DNA of 64,000 bases from Oscillospiraceae bacterium (GCA_015067175.1 SVMX01000001.1:186001-250000), one strand, 5' to 3'; positions 42,744 through 52,241 are shown, numbered from the stretch's first letter. Numbers and translations: made by a program. Notes: generated by a model from the letters alone, not told the origin.

Positions 42744-44006
42744 ATGATCGCAAAAACTCCCCCAATGGGTTGGAACAGCTGGGACTGCTACGGCCCCGCA
42801 GTAAATGAAGCTACTGTCCGCGCCAATGCGGAATTTATGGCAAAGCACCTCAAGCAGTACGGCTGGGACTACATCGTTGTTGATATTCAGTGGAGTCAGC
42901 CCGCCGCTACGAACCACGACTACCACCCGTTCACCGAGCTTTGCATGGACGAATATTCCCGTCTTATACCTGCCGAGAACCGTTTTCCCTCCTCTGCGGG
43001 TGGAAAGGGCTTTGCACCCCTCGCAGAATATGTACATTCCCTCGGACTTAAATTCGGTATACACATAATGCGAGGAATACCCCGTCAGGCTGTACATCAA
43101 AACACGCCCATCAAGGGAAGCGACAAGACTGCACGACAGATAGCAAAGACCTCCTCCATCTGCCAGTGGAATACCGATATGTACGGCGTTGACCCCGAAA
43201 AGGACGGCGCTAAAGCCTACTACGACAGCATTTTCGAGCTGTACGCAGAGTGGGGCGTTGATTTTATTAAGATAGACGATATCTGCCGTGAGCTTCCTCA
43301 TGAGGAGAGCGAACTTTTGATGGTAAGCGAAACTATACGCTCCTGCGGCCGCGACATGGTGCTTAGCCTCTCCCCAGGTCCGGCGCTGCTTGAAAAGGCG
43401 GAGCTTTACAAGGAATGTGCCAATATGTGGCGTATAACCGATGATTTTTGGGACAAGTGGGAGCTACTTTACAATATGTTCGACCGCGCGGAAAAGTGGT
43501 GCATACACGCAGGCGCTGGACATTGGCCCGACTGCGATATGCTGCCTATCGGCGCAATTCTTCAGGACTACTCCCCCGATATCCGCACAAAATTCACAGA
43601 GGACGAGCAGATAACCATGATGACCCTGTGGAGCATCATGCGCTCTCCCCTCATCATCGGCGGCGAAATGACGAAATTCGATGACTTCACCATGAGCCTG
43701 CTTACAAACGCAGAGCTTATCGAGGTGCTTAACAACACGCACTCCGCGCACCCGCTGTTCAGAAAGACGGTTGACGGAAATGAGCAGATCGCGTGGTTCA
43801 GCTCGCACAACGACGGTAAGAGCTACTACATCGCGCTGTTCAATGCAGGTGAAGCAGAGTGCGATATCACCGCAACGCTGCCTTTTGCAGCTGAGTTCAA
43901 AGCAACTGACGTATGGAGCGGAGCAGCTCTCGGTGCTGTTACAGACAGCGTTTCAGCTACCGTGAAGCCTCATGGCGCAAGACTTATAAAGGCGGTAAGA
44001 GCATAA
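42744..44006 (+). CDS. Glycoside hydrolase family 27 (alpha-galactosidase-like)
   Basis: 420 residues. The family signature opens the protein (TPPMGWNSWDCYG), followed by VVDIQWSQP, the nucleophile Asp in DFIKIDDICRE and the acid/base Asp in WRITDDFWD. A C-terminal beta-sandwich ends it. There is no signal peptide, so it acts inside the cell on imported oligosaccharides. GH27 includes alpha-galactosidase and alpha-N-acetylgalactosaminidase; the substrate loop does not let me decide. The ATG at 42744 has AAGGAG seven bases upstream. It overlaps the next gene by one base (TAATG). Confidence 0.9.
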   Translation: MIAKTPPMGWNSWDCYGPAVNEATVRANAEFMAKHLKQYGWDYIVVDIQWSQPAATNHDYHPFTELCMDEYSRLIPAENRFPSSAGGKGFAPLAEYVHSLGLKFGIHIMRGIPRQAVHQNTPIKGSDKTARQIAKTSSICQWNTDMYGVDPEKDGAKAYYDSIFELYAEWGVDFIKIDDICRELPHEESELLMVSETIRSCGRDMVLSLSPGPALLEKAELYKECANMWRITDDFWDKWELLYNMFDRAEKWCIHAGAGHWPDCDMLPIGAILQDYSPDIRTKFTEDEQITMMTLWSIMRSPLIIGGEMTKFDDFTMSLLTNAELIEVLNNTHSAHPLFRKTVDGNEQIAWFSSHNDGKSYYIALFNAGEAECDITATLPFAAEFKATDVWSGAALGAVTDSVSATVKPHGARLIKAVRA

Positions 44007-44425
44007 TGGGATTTTTTGACAAGATATTCCGCAGGAAGGATAAGCCTGTTACGATAGCTGTCAAGGGCAAAAAGACCGACGTTAACAACAAATTCGGCAT
44101 AATGGCGGAAAATCAGGATCGCCGTGTTCCCGCAGAGCTTAACGCAGCAATGATGATGCTGGACGAGGCATTCCAAAACGACGAGCAGTTTCTCACGTTA
44201 TCGCTCGAAAAACCGCTTTATGACGGGGTATATTTCGTTCAGGCGGCGCGTATTCCGAGCGGCGCGATAAGCGTTCAGGTCGGAATTGAGAGCGAGGACG
44301 GCACTAAGCTTGTTGGACGGCTTACGGACGAGGTTACCTGCGCGAAAATTATGATGTATTTCCTTGATACCGCAAAAGTCGAAAGCATTGATGACTATGA
44401 GGTCGTAAAAATCTGCAAGGTCTGA
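44006..44425 (+). CDS. Unknown small protein between GH27 and GtrA
   Basis: 139 residues, starting MGFFDKIFRRKDKP, a basic amphipathic start that may touch the membrane, followed by an alpha/beta domain (LSLEKPLYDGVYFVQAARIP). I do not recognise a family. The start is coupled to the GH27 stop by a one-base overlap. Its stop TGA (44423-44425) is in the same frame as the GtrA gene, with no other stop between them. Confidence 0.75.
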   Translation: MGFFDKIFRRKDKPVTIAVKGKKTDVNNKFGIMAENQDRRVPAELNAAMMMLDEAFQNDEQFLTLSLEKPLYDGVYFVQAARIPSGAISVQVGIESEDGTKLVGRLTDEVTCAKIMMYFLDTAKVESIDDYEVVKICKV

Positions 44426-44440
44426 CGGGAGGCGAGCGCA

Positions 44441-44986
44441 ATAACTATCAAAGGAATAGACCTCGGCGAGGCGCTTCGCAGCCTTAAAACCTCCGAGGGG
44501 CGAAAAGAATTCTTTCGAAAGCACCGCGAGATAATAATGTACATCATCTTCGGTGTGTGCACTACAATAATCTCATTTTTGACGTATTACCTGTTCCGCT
44601 GGATATTCCCCGATGAAAACAGCGTTCCCGATTGGCTGAAATGGGTGTTCAACCTCACTTCGGCAACGGGTACGGAGAGCGCTACTGCGCTTCCTGTACT
44701 GCTGTCGTGGATATGCTCAGTAACATTTGCGTTTGTGACTAACAGGCTTTTTGTATTTCAAAGCAAATCCAAAAAGGCAGGAGTACTCCGCGAGGGCGTG
44801 ACATTCTTCCTTTCACGAGTGTTCACACTTATCATTGACCTTGTGATAATGTTCCTGTTGGTAGACCTTACGGGTATTCAGAACGGTCTGTATGAATTTG
44901 CGGCAAAGGTGCTGTCAAATGTCGTGGTACTGGTGCTGAATTATGTACTGAGCAAGGTGTTCGTGTTCAGAAAGAAGAAAGAATAA
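44441..44986 (+). CDS. GtrA-family membrane protein with a non-standard start
   Basis: GtrA proteins have four membrane helices and help move polyprenyl-linked sugars across the membrane. The core is clear: IIFGVCTTIISFLTYYLF, SWICSVTFAFVTNRLFVFQS and a C-terminal VVLVLNYVLSKVFVFRKK. The first ATG (44537) would remove the conserved basic lead-in (FFRKHREII) and has no good ribosome site. Coding character extends upstream to 44441, where GGGAGG lies 8 bases before an ATA codon, and no ATG, GTG or TTG exists in frame between the previous stop and 44537. The 182-residue product from ATA is my best guess; it may be a mutated ATG, an ATA start, or the shorter 149-residue form. Confidence 0.75.
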   Translation: MTIKGIDLGEALRSLKTSEGRKEFFRKHREIIMYIIFGVCTTIISFLTYYLFRWIFPDENSVPDWLKWVFNLTSATGTESATALPVLLSWICSVTFAFVTNRLFVFQSKSKKAGVLREGVTFFLSRVFTLIIDLVIMFLLVDLTGIQNGLYEFAAKVLSNVVVLVLNYVLSKVFVFRKKKE

Positions 44987-44990
44987 ACAA

Positions 44991-45018
44991 ACGGCGAGGT
45001 GTAAATCTCGCCGTTTTT
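44991..45018 (+). terminator. Bidirectional terminator between GtrA and GH31
   Basis: ACGGCGAG and CTCGCCGT form a perfect 8-bp stem with TTTT on the plus strand; on the minus strand the stem is followed by TTGTTT, serving the convergent GH31 gene. Confidence 0.9.
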
Positions 45019-45025
45019 CTGTATA

Positions 45026-47089
45026 TCAATATATCTCAAGCTCCGCACCGTTCTTTAAGAACACGGGAATTACATCAATAGGCGCAGGCACCGTCACGCG
45101 CTGACCTCCCTTGTAGGTAGTTTTTGTGTAGGCGTCAGTCCAGACTGCACCCTCGGGGAGATAAACGCTGCGCTCTGTTGCGCCCTCCTCCATAACGGGA
45201 GCAACAAGAATATCACTTCCGAACATATATTCGTCCTCGGTCTCCCATGCGGTCTTGTCCTCGCTGAAATCAAAGAACAGCGGACGCATCGCGGGAAGTC
45301 CGCTTGCGCTGCACTCGTCCATTGCCGCTCTGATATAAGGACGCATACGCTCGCGGATAAACAGATACTTTTTCAGTATCTCGTAGTTATCCTCGCCGAA
45401 GCTCCACACCTCGTTATCCTGACCCGAGGTTAGCTGACGCACGCCGTCAATAAACTCCGTTTCGCGCTCATACCACGGACTTCTCTCGCCGTGCATACGG
45501 AACACGGGGCAGAATGCTCCCCACTGGAACCAGCGCACAAGCAGCTCGCGGAATCTCTCATCGCTTATATCGCCGCCAAGAAAGCCGCCGATATCGCTCG
45601 TCCACCACGGAATGCCCGCAACGCACATATTAAGTCCTGCCTGAAGCTGCTCGCGCATTGCGCGGAACGAGGAATGTATATCTCCCGACCATGTAAGCAC
45701 GCCATATTTCTGACTTCCCGCCCATGCGCAGCGCACTAAACTCAGCACGTCCTGCTCGCCCTCAGCTTTAAGTCCGTCATAGAAGCCCTTTGCATACATC
45801 AGCGGATAGATGTTGGTGCACTGAAGCGCAGTACCCGCATAGTAGCGGTAGTTATCAAAGTCATAAGGGCCGTACTCAGGCTCGGCTTCGTCAAGCCAAA
45901 ATGTGCGTATACCCTTTGTGTAGTAGTTCTCTTTGCACTTCTCCCACACGAATTTCTGCGCACCGGGGTGAGTTGCGTCGTAGAAAACTGTATTGCCCAT
46001 CCATGTCATGTGCAGACCGTTTCCGCGGTCAGCCGACACAAGGTAGCCCTTATCTGCCATCTCACCGAAATTCTCACTCTTTTCGTCAATGGTTGGCCAT
46101 ACGGAAACGACAGTTTCAATGCCGAGGGATTTCAGCTCCTTTACCATCGCATCGGGGTCGGGCCAGTCGCGCGGCTCGAATTTAAAGTCGCCCTGTCTTG
46201 TCCAGTGGAAGAAGTCAACAACGATAGCGTCCATAGGAAGTCCGCGCTTTTTGTGCTCCCTCGCAACGGCGAGTATCTCGTCCTGTGTGCGGTAGCGCAG
46301 CTTGCACTGCCAATAGCCCAGACCGTATTCGGGCATTCGGGGCGCTCTGCCGACAGCGGCTGTGTAGTTCTTTTCAATCTCCGCGGGAGTATCGCCTGCG
46401 GTGATGAAGTAGTCAAGCTTCTGCGTACTCTTTGCGTACCACTCGGTCTTGTTCGTGCCAAAGGTCGCTGTACCTATCGCAGGGTTGTTCCATAAAAAGC
46501 CGTAGCCGCGGCTGGATATCATAAACGGAACGCTCGCCTGTGAATTTCTGTGGGCAAGCTCCAGCACGGCACCTTTTTTGTTGAGGTGCTTTTCCTGATA
46601 CTGACCCATACCGAATATCTTCTCGTCGTCGAATGCCTCGAAGCGCGCAGTCAGCTCGTAATCCGTGCCGCCCTGACGGCATTTAAGCTCCCTTGCGACA
46701 ACGCGTAGCGGCACGCAGTAGCGGTTTATGCGGTTGCGGTCGCGGTTATATTCCTCGGTAAGAAGCTCGCCACGCTGGTTGTAGAAGCTGATACGACCCT
46801 CATAGTCTACCTTTGCGGTTATCTTGCCGTTAGTAATGTAGTGGTTCACGCCTGTCTGATGGTAATGCGCGAACTCCTCGCCCTTGTACCACGGGTCGGT
46901 GGTGTCCACTGTTTCCTCGCGGAAAGAGGGCACGCACCATTTCACAGGCTCACACAGCGCCCAGTCGTGCTCGTCCATCTTAGGCTCAGCGGTCATGCGC
47001 ACGCGCAGGGAATTCTCGCCCCACGGCTCTATCCAGACCTGTGAATTGCCGTTTGCGATTATAAGTCGGTTGTTTTCAGTGTAGATCAT
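45026..47089 (-). CDS. Glycoside hydrolase family 31 (alpha-xylosidase/alpha-glucosidase-like)
   Basis: 687 residues. An N-terminal beta-sandwich (to about 240) precedes the TIM barrel with the nucleophile in FWLDEAEPEYG and the acid/base Asp in WSGDIHSS, then GLNMCVAGIPWWTSDIGGF, FRMHGERSPW and a C-terminal sheet domain (EEGATERSVYLPEGAVWTD). The order and the RxHGxRxPW variant resemble YicI-type alpha-xylosidases. No signal peptide, so cytoplasmic. The ATG at 47089 has AAAGGAC upstream; a frame extension to 47137 lacks one. Together with the convergent GH27 gene it points to use of branched plant or host glycans. Confidence 0.92.
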   Translation of the reverse strand: MIYTENNRLIIANGNSQVWIEPWGENSLRVRMTAEPKMDEHDWALCEPVKWCVPSFREETVDTTDPWYKGEEFAHYHQTGVNHYITNGKITAKVDYEGRISFYNQRGELLTEEYNRDRNRINRYCVPLRVVARELKCRQGGTDYELTARFEAFDDEKIFGMGQYQEKHLNKKGAVLELAHRNSQASVPFMISSRGYGFLWNNPAIGTATFGTNKTEWYAKSTQKLDYFITAGDTPAEIEKNYTAAVGRAPRMPEYGLGYWQCKLRYRTQDEILAVAREHKKRGLPMDAIVVDFFHWTRQGDFKFEPRDWPDPDAMVKELKSLGIETVVSVWPTIDEKSENFGEMADKGYLVSADRGNGLHMTWMGNTVFYDATHPGAQKFVWEKCKENYYTKGIRTFWLDEAEPEYGPYDFDNYRYYAGTALQCTNIYPLMYAKGFYDGLKAEGEQDVLSLVRCAWAGSQKYGVLTWSGDIHSSFRAMREQLQAGLNMCVAGIPWWTSDIGGFLGGDISDERFRELLVRWFQWGAFCPVFRMHGERSPWYERETEFIDGVRQLTSGQDNEVWSFGEDNYEILKKYLFIRERMRPYIRAAMDECSASGLPAMRPLFFDFSEDKTAWETEDEYMFGSDILVAPVMEEGATERSVYLPEGAVWTDAYTKTTYKGGQRVTVPAPIDVIPVFLKNGAELEIY

Positions 47090-47164
47090 GTTATTGTCCT
47101 TTCTGTGATGTAAATTGGGATTTACCATAGAATACATATTTTTATTTATGAATATTGAATTGAC

Positions 47165-47860
47165 TTAAAACGGGCACTTATCAAAATACCCGTTTTCTTT
47201 CCAATACTCAAAAGGATAATTTCCATCTCCAATAAATTTTTTAATAATAAATCTATTCAAATAATACATAAAGACCGACGATGCATAAGGTCTCTTTTTT
47301 TTCATTGAGTGGAAGTTGCGTGCTGCTTTCTGAAGCCTTTTTTCCAGCTTTTTCTGCTTCTTTATCGGCATTTTATCCCACTTGTCTATAAACATTCTTA
47401 TTCCTACTGAGGATACTCGATTTATTCCCCAACTTTTTAAGCACTTTTTGATCTGTTGAACGGCAGCAGCGGAGCCTGTTGCTGTTGTAAGTATAAAGGC
47501 TTTTTTACTAAACATTTCTTTTCGCGGAGATACGGTCAATGTGAAAAAATCAAGATGATCCAGCAGATTTTTCATGCTGCCTGTCATGCTGGCTGCTCCA
47601 TAATGGGGAGTAGCAAAAACAAGCGCGTCAGCCTCCATTATTGCCTGATATATTGGGTCAACATAATGGGCATGAGGGCATTTTTCACGCGGATTGCCAA
47701 GGCATAACTGACATCCCAAACAAAACTCCGGAACATCTTTCGGCAAGAAAAATTCTGTATAACTCACTTCGCCGCATTGAAACATTGCGTCCATGAAAAT
47801 CTTAGTGGCAATATATGTATTTCCTTTTCTTGGACTTCCATGGAAAACTACTACTTTCAT
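47165..47860 (-). CDS. Flavodoxin-fold NAD(P)H-dependent FMN reductase-like protein
   Basis: 231 residues. VVFHGSPRKGNTYIATKIF is the phosphate-binding loop of NADPH-dependent FMN reductases, FCLGCQLCLGNPREKCPHA gives a CxxC and further Cys as in iron-sulfur flavoprotein relatives, and ATPHYGAASMTGSMKNLLDH is the second FMN loop. The C-terminus (about 150-231) is unusually basic (KKQKKLEKRLQKAARNF) and may contact the membrane. It sits 76 bp upstream of the GH31 gene with no terminator between. Confidence 0.88.
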   Translation of the reverse strand: MKVVVFHGSPRKGNTYIATKIFMDAMFQCGEVSYTEFFLPKDVPEFCLGCQLCLGNPREKCPHAHYVDPIYQAIMEADALVFATPHYGAASMTGSMKNLLDHLDFFTLTVSPRKEMFSKKAFILTTATGSAAAVQQIKKCLKSWGINRVSSVGIRMFIDKWDKMPIKKQKKLEKRLQKAARNFHSMKKKRPYASSVFMYYLNRFIIKKFIGDGNYPFEYWKENGYFDKCPF

Positions 47861-47905
47861 TTTATTCCTTTCTTCACAAGAATACTTATTCTTTGATCAC
47901 CTACA

Positions 47906-47934
47906 ATTTTACCTCATAACGGAAATATTTTCAA
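47906..47934 (-). promoter_or_regulatory. Promoter of the flavin reductase gene
   Basis: TTGAAA (47929-47934 on minus), a 17-bp spacer and TAAAAT (47906-47911). Confidence 0.6.
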
Positions 47935-47986
47935 GCCCCGCAGTAAAATTTTCTCCGTGGCACCGATTACACGCTTTCATTTTCTA

Positions 47987-48015
47987 TTGCAAAAAAAGCG
48001 GAATTATGGTAAAAT
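47987..48015 (+). promoter_or_regulatory. Promoter of the DnaD/DnaC operon
   Basis: TTGCAA (47987-47992), a 17-bp spacer and TAAAAT (48010-48015), 33 bp before the dnaD-like gene. Confidence 0.6.
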
Positions 48016-48047
48016 GATATAAAGTATATTATTTTTCGGGTGATGAA

Positions 48048-49055
48048 ATGAACTATTCTCTGAACGCAGGCGAATGGAGCAGCGTTTTCGCCGTTCCGTC
48101 CAGCGTTGTTGATAAATATATAAAGCTTGCGGGCGGAAACTCGCTGAAGCTGCTGCTGTTCTTACTTCGCCACGGCGGCGAGATATTCACCGACGGTCAG
48201 CTCAAAGAGGCTCTCGGCTTCAGGCGCGAGGGCGAGCTTGAGGACGCGGCGCTGTTCTGGGTGCAAAGGGGCATTATCCGCGCAGACAACGGCAGCCTTA
48301 CCGCCGCAGCCGATGATATTCCTCAGCAGGAGCTTCTGCCTGAGTTCACACCGCAGCCGCAGGAAGAGAAAAAGCCTGCGCCGAGCCTACGTGCAGTTTC
48401 CGACAACAGCGCCGCTATCTACACAGCGGCAGATATTGCGGGACGAATAAGCTCCGACAGCGCGATACAATACCTTTTTTCCGAGGCGCAGACGCTTTAC
48501 GGCAGACTTTTAAAGCAGCCCGAAAGCCGCACCGTACTTATGCTGGTAGACCACTACGGACTGCCCGCCGAGGTCGCCGCAATGCTGCTGAAATACTGCT
48601 TTAAGATAGGCAAGACAAGCACGGGCTACATTCAGGCGGCGGCGCAGTCGTGGGCTGACGATAACATCAAGACCGCCGAGGAAGCCGACGCGGTGCTTTC
48701 AAAGCTTGAAAAGCGCTTCTCCGTTGAGGAAAAGCTGAGAGCGGCAATGGAGCTTAAAACCAAGTTTTCACAAAAGCAGCTCGGCTTTATCAAGGTATGG
48801 TCAGAGGACTGGGATTTCAACGCGGACATGATACTGCTTGCGCATGAGCTTACGCTCGACCGCACAGGCGGCATGAATTTCAGCTACACAAACAAGATAC
48901 TCGAAAACTGGAAAGCGGCAGGCATTTACACCAAAGAAGCCGCCGCACAGGAGAGCGCAGCCCGCAAGGCTCCCGCACAGAACACAAAAAGCAGCAGTTC
49001 CTCGCTTGATGTTGGCGATATCATGCAGGACGTTCTGAAAAAATACCGCAATTAA
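48048..49055 (+). CDS. DnaD-domain replication initiation protein
   Basis: 335 residues. The N-terminal winged-helix part (LKLLLFLLRHGGEIFTDGQL, KEALGFRREGELEDAALFW) is joined by a Pro/Glu/Gln linker to two DnaD-like repeats (LYGRLLKQPESRTVLMLVDH and KFSQKQLGFIKVWSEDWDF), the second ending in YTNKILENWKAAGIYT, the YYxxxIxxW-type motif. DnaD acts with DnaB and DnaI in loading the replicative helicase in Firmicutes. The dnaC-like helicase loader follows by 12 bp. Confidence 0.9.
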   Translation: MNYSLNAGEWSSVFAVPSSVVDKYIKLAGGNSLKLLLFLLRHGGEIFTDGQLKEALGFRREGELEDAALFWVQRGIIRADNGSLTAAADDIPQQELLPEFTPQPQEEKKPAPSLRAVSDNSAAIYTAADIAGRISSDSAIQYLFSEAQTLYGRLLKQPESRTVLMLVDHYGLPAEVAAMLLKYCFKIGKTSTGYIQAAAQSWADDNIKTAEEADAVLSKLEKRFSVEEKLRAAMELKTKFSQKQLGFIKVWSEDWDFNADMILLAHELTLDRTGGMNFSYTNKILENWKAAGIYTKEAAAQESAARKAPAQNTKSSSSSLDVGDIMQDVLKKYRN

Positions 49056-49067
49056 GGACAATAACAA

Positions 49068-50042
49068 ATGAGCTTAAACGAACAATATTTCGACAAGGCT
49101 TCCGCGCAGCTTGAAGACCGCAGACGCCGCAATAAAGCTACCGAGCAGCTTCGTCATGACGAGGTCTGCGCAAAGCTTCCCGAATACGCAAAGCTTGAAA
49201 CGCTTCTTTCCGACACCTCGCGAAAGCTTATCACGATAATGATACAGGACAAGGATAACGCCGCAGAAAAGCTATCTCAGCTTGAGCAAAGCAATCTCAC
49301 TTTACAAAAAAGCATGAGCGATTTGTTGGTGCAAGGCGGCTTTCCCGAAGACTATCTTGAGCCTGTCTACACCTGCAAAAACTGCCGCGACAAGGGCTAT
49401 GCGGACGGGAAATGGTGTGAATGCTTTATAAGACTTATGCTGGACGAGGCGGCAAAGGAAATGAACTCCGTTTCTCCGCTGAAGCTTTCCACATTCGACA
49501 GCTTTAAAACGGAATATTACTCCGATACTTTTGACAGTACGCTCGGCACCTCACCGCGCACGATAATGTCGCGCAATCTCGAGTTCTGCAAAAGCTATGC
49601 GGATAGCTTCACAGAAAAAAGCGACAGCGTCTTCATGACAGGGGGCACGGGACTTGGAAAAACTCACCTTTCGCTCGCAATTGCCGACGCGGTAATAAAA
49701 AAAGGCTACAATGTTATTTATGGCTCGGCGCCCGAGCTTCTTCGCGTCATGGAGCGTGAGTACTTCGGCAGAGCCGACAGCGACACGATGGACGCACTGA
49801 CAAAATGCGACCTGCTGATATTCGACGACCTCGGCGCAGAAATGGACAAGCCACTGTATTCCTCGCTCATCTATGAGCTTATGAATGCGCGTATAAGCCG
49901 CGGTCTGCCGACCATAATCAGCACAAATCTCGGCGAGAACGAGTTGAACCGCAGATATCAGGACAGAATACTATCAAGAATGCTGAGCTTTGAAGTGCTG
50001 ATGTTCGCGGGAACTGATATCAGACGAAAAATTTCACGGTAA
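49068..50042 (+). CDS. DnaC/DnaI-like helicase loader ATPase
   Basis: 324 residues. The N-terminal third is helical and ends in a zinc-finger-like CKNCRDKGYADGKWCEC (about 101-117), as in DnaI. The AAA+ domain has Walker A MTGGTGLGKTHLSLAIA (about 191-207), Walker B LLIFDDLGAEM (about 249-259), sensor PTIISTNLGENEL and an Arg finger in YQDRILSRM. It loads the replicative helicase onto DNA. Second gene of the operon with the DnaD protein. Confidence 0.95.
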   Translation: MSLNEQYFDKASAQLEDRRRRNKATEQLRHDEVCAKLPEYAKLETLLSDTSRKLITIMIQDKDNAAEKLSQLEQSNLTLQKSMSDLLVQGGFPEDYLEPVYTCKNCRDKGYADGKWCECFIRLMLDEAAKEMNSVSPLKLSTFDSFKTEYYSDTFDSTLGTSPRTIMSRNLEFCKSYADSFTEKSDSVFMTGGTGLGKTHLSLAIADAVIKKGYNVIYGSAPELLRVMEREYFGRADSDTMDALTKCDLLIFDDLGAEMDKPLYSSLIYELMNARISRGLPTIISTNLGENELNRRYQDRILSRMLSFEVLMFAGTDIRRKISR

Positions 50043-50074
50043 CATAAACATTCCAAAACAGGAGGTAAAAAACT

Positions 50075-51160
50075 ATGGGAAAACTGAAGATAGGTATACT
50101 CACAAGCGGCGGCGACTGTCCAGGTCTTAACGCAACAATAAGAGGCGTTGCAAAAGCGACCTACGAGGCATTCGGTGAGGACAAGGTCGAGATAATCGGT
50201 ATCCACGACGGCTATCACGGACTTATCCACGGCGTTCATAAGACCATGAAGCCCTCGGATTTCTCGGGTATCCTCACACAGGGCGGTACTATCCTCGGCA
50301 CAAAGCGCACTCCGTTCAAGATGATGCAGATAATCGAGGACGACAAAGTCGATAAGGTCAAGGAAATGAAGCAGACCTACAAGGATCTGAAGCTTGACTG
50401 CCTGTTCACTCTCGGCGGAAACGGCACTCACAAGACCGCGAATATGCTCTCCGAGGAGGGTCTTAACGTTATTGGTCTGCCCAAGACCATCGACAACGAT
50501 ATCTACGGCACAGACGTGACATTCGGCTTCCACTCCGCTGTGGATATCGGCACAGATGTTATCGACCGCATTCACACCACCGCAAACTCCCACAGCCGTA
50601 TTATGGTTATTGAAATAATGGGCAACAAGGCAGGTTGGCTCACACTGTACAGCGGACTTGCAGGCGGCGCTGATATTATCCTGCTTCCCGAGATACCCTA
50701 TGACATCGAAAAGGTCGCAAAGGCTTGCCAAAAACGCGCTGACGCAGGCAAGGACTTCTCTATCCTCGCCGTCGCAGAGGGCTGCTTTGACAAGGAAGAA
50801 GCAAAGCTTAAGAAAAAGGAGCGCGCAAGACTTCGCGCAGAACAGGGTCTTACTACCGCAACATCGCGTATCGCAAAGGATATTCAGGCTATGACAGGAC
50901 TTGAAACAAGAACCGTAGTTCCCGGTCATATCCTCAGAGGCGGCAGCCCCTCGGCTTACGACAGAGTGCTTGCAACACAGTTCGGCGCACACGCTGCTCA
51001 GCTTTTAAAGATGGAGAAATTCGGCTACACCGTTGCTATGGTCGACGGCAAGATAACCGAAAATCCGCTCGGCGACGTTGCTATGAAAACAAAGTTCGTG
51101 CCTGTTGACAGCAAGCTCGTAACTACAGCAAGGGATATCGGCATCTCATTCGGAGATTGA
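50075..51160 (+). CDS. 6-phosphofructokinase, probably ATP-dependent
   Basis: 361 residues. SGGDCPGLNA (11-20) starts the fold; the phosphoryl-donor motifs are GGNGT (114-118) and PKTIDND (136-142). Gly in the fourth place of GGNGT fits ATP use, while the Lys in PKTIDND is shared with PPi-dependent and group III enzymes, as in actinomycete ATP-PFKs with GGEGT. IEIMGNKAGWL and PGHILRGGSPS complete the substrate site. It phosphorylates fructose 6-phosphate in glycolysis. First of a three-gene operon pfk-mnmA-pfk; ribosome site AGGAGG. Confidence 0.93.
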   Translation: MGKLKIGILTSGGDCPGLNATIRGVAKATYEAFGEDKVEIIGIHDGYHGLIHGVHKTMKPSDFSGILTQGGTILGTKRTPFKMMQIIEDDKVDKVKEMKQTYKDLKLDCLFTLGGNGTHKTANMLSEEGLNVIGLPKTIDNDIYGTDVTFGFHSAVDIGTDVIDRIHTTANSHSRIMVIEIMGNKAGWLTLYSGLAGGADIILLPEIPYDIEKVAKACQKRADAGKDFSILAVAEGCFDKEEAKLKKKERARLRAEQGLTTATSRIAKDIQAMTGLETRTVVPGHILRGGSPSAYDRVLATQFGAHAAQLLKMEKFGYTVAMVDGKITENPLGDVAMKTKFVPVDSKLVTTARDIGISFGD

Positions 51161-51162
51161 TA

Positions 51163-52212
51163 ATGAAAAAAAAGCTTATGCTTGCAATGAGCGGCGGAGT
51201 TGACAGCTCCGCTGCGCTTGTGCTGTTAAAAGAAGATTACAACGTTATCGGCGGCACGCTTCAGCTTTTTGAAAAGGAAAGCACTCAGGATATCGACGAC
51301 GCGAAAGCTGTCGCGGAAAAATTCGGCGTGCAGCACCATGTATTCGAAATGAAAGAGCTTTTCAAAGCCCACGTCACCGATGATTTTGTGAACACCTACC
51401 TTTCGGGAGGCACGCCAAACCCATGCATACAGTGCAACAAGTATATAAAGTTCGGCGCACTGCTTGACGAGGCTGTAAAGCTCGGCTGCGAATACTTCGC
51501 AACGGGTCACTACGCGCGCGTGGAATACGACGAGCGCTGCGGCAGATATCTGCTGAAAAAAGCTTTGTGTGACGGAGAGATAAACCCGAAAGACCAAAGC
51601 TATGTTCTGTACAATCTCACACAGGAGCAGCTAAAGCGCATAGTGCTTCCGCTCGGCAGCATGAACAAGCAGCAGGTGCGCTCACTTGCCGAAAGTGCGG
51701 GTCTTGTAAACAGCAAAAAAAGCGACAGTCAGGATATCTGCTTTGTTCCCGATGGTGATTATGCGGGATTTATAAAGCGCTGCACAGGCTGCAATCCAGA
51801 AGCAGGCAGCTTTATTGATGACAGCGGCAGCGTCCTCGGTCAGCACAAGGGACTGATACACTACACCATCGGTCAGCGCAAAGGTCTTGGACTTTCTTTC
51901 GGAAAGCCAATGTTCGTTATCGGAAAAAACGCCGAAAACAACACCGTTGTACTCGGCGAGAGCGAAAAGCTTATGAAAAGCTCACTCACGGCACGGGACG
52001 TGAATTTCATCGCCTTTGACGAGCTTACTACCCCCCTGCCCTGCAAAGCAAAAACGCGCTATTCGCAGGTCGAGCAGCCATGCGTTATCACTCCGCTTTC
52101 AGATGGCAGAGTACAGGTTGATTTCAACGAACCGCAAAGGGCAATAACCGCAGGACAATCGGTAGTTTTCTATGAAGATGACATCGTCCTCGGCGGAGGA
52201 ATTATAGAATAA
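51163..52212 (+). CDS. mnmA: tRNA-specific 2-thiouridylase MnmA
   Basis: 349 residues. The PP-loop is in AMSGGVDSSAALVLL, the first catalytic Cys in NPCIQCNKYIKFG and the second in SQDICFVPDGDY. C-terminal beta-barrel domains follow (GQRKGLGLSFGKPMFVIG). MnmA puts sulfur on U34 of tRNAs for Lys, Glu and Gln. The ATG at 51163 has GGAG seven bases upstream, inside the end of the pfk gene; the two genes are 2 bp apart. Its place between two phosphofructokinases is unusual and ties tRNA thiolation to glycolytic expression. Confidence 0.96.
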   Translation: MKKKLMLAMSGGVDSSAALVLLKEDYNVIGGTLQLFEKESTQDIDDAKAVAEKFGVQHHVFEMKELFKAHVTDDFVNTYLSGGTPNPCIQCNKYIKFGALLDEAVKLGCEYFATGHYARVEYDERCGRYLLKKALCDGEINPKDQSYVLYNLTQEQLKRIVLPLGSMNKQQVRSLAESAGLVNSKKSDSQDICFVPDGDYAGFIKRCTGCNPEAGSFIDDSGSVLGQHKGLIHYTIGQRKGLGLSFGKPMFVIGKNAENNTVVLGESEKLMKSSLTARDVNFIAFDELTTPLPCKAKTRYSQVEQPCVITPLSDGRVQVDFNEPQRAITAGQSVVFYEDDIVLGGGIIE

Positions 52213-52241
52213 AAGAACAAAAGACATCGGAGGTCATAACC

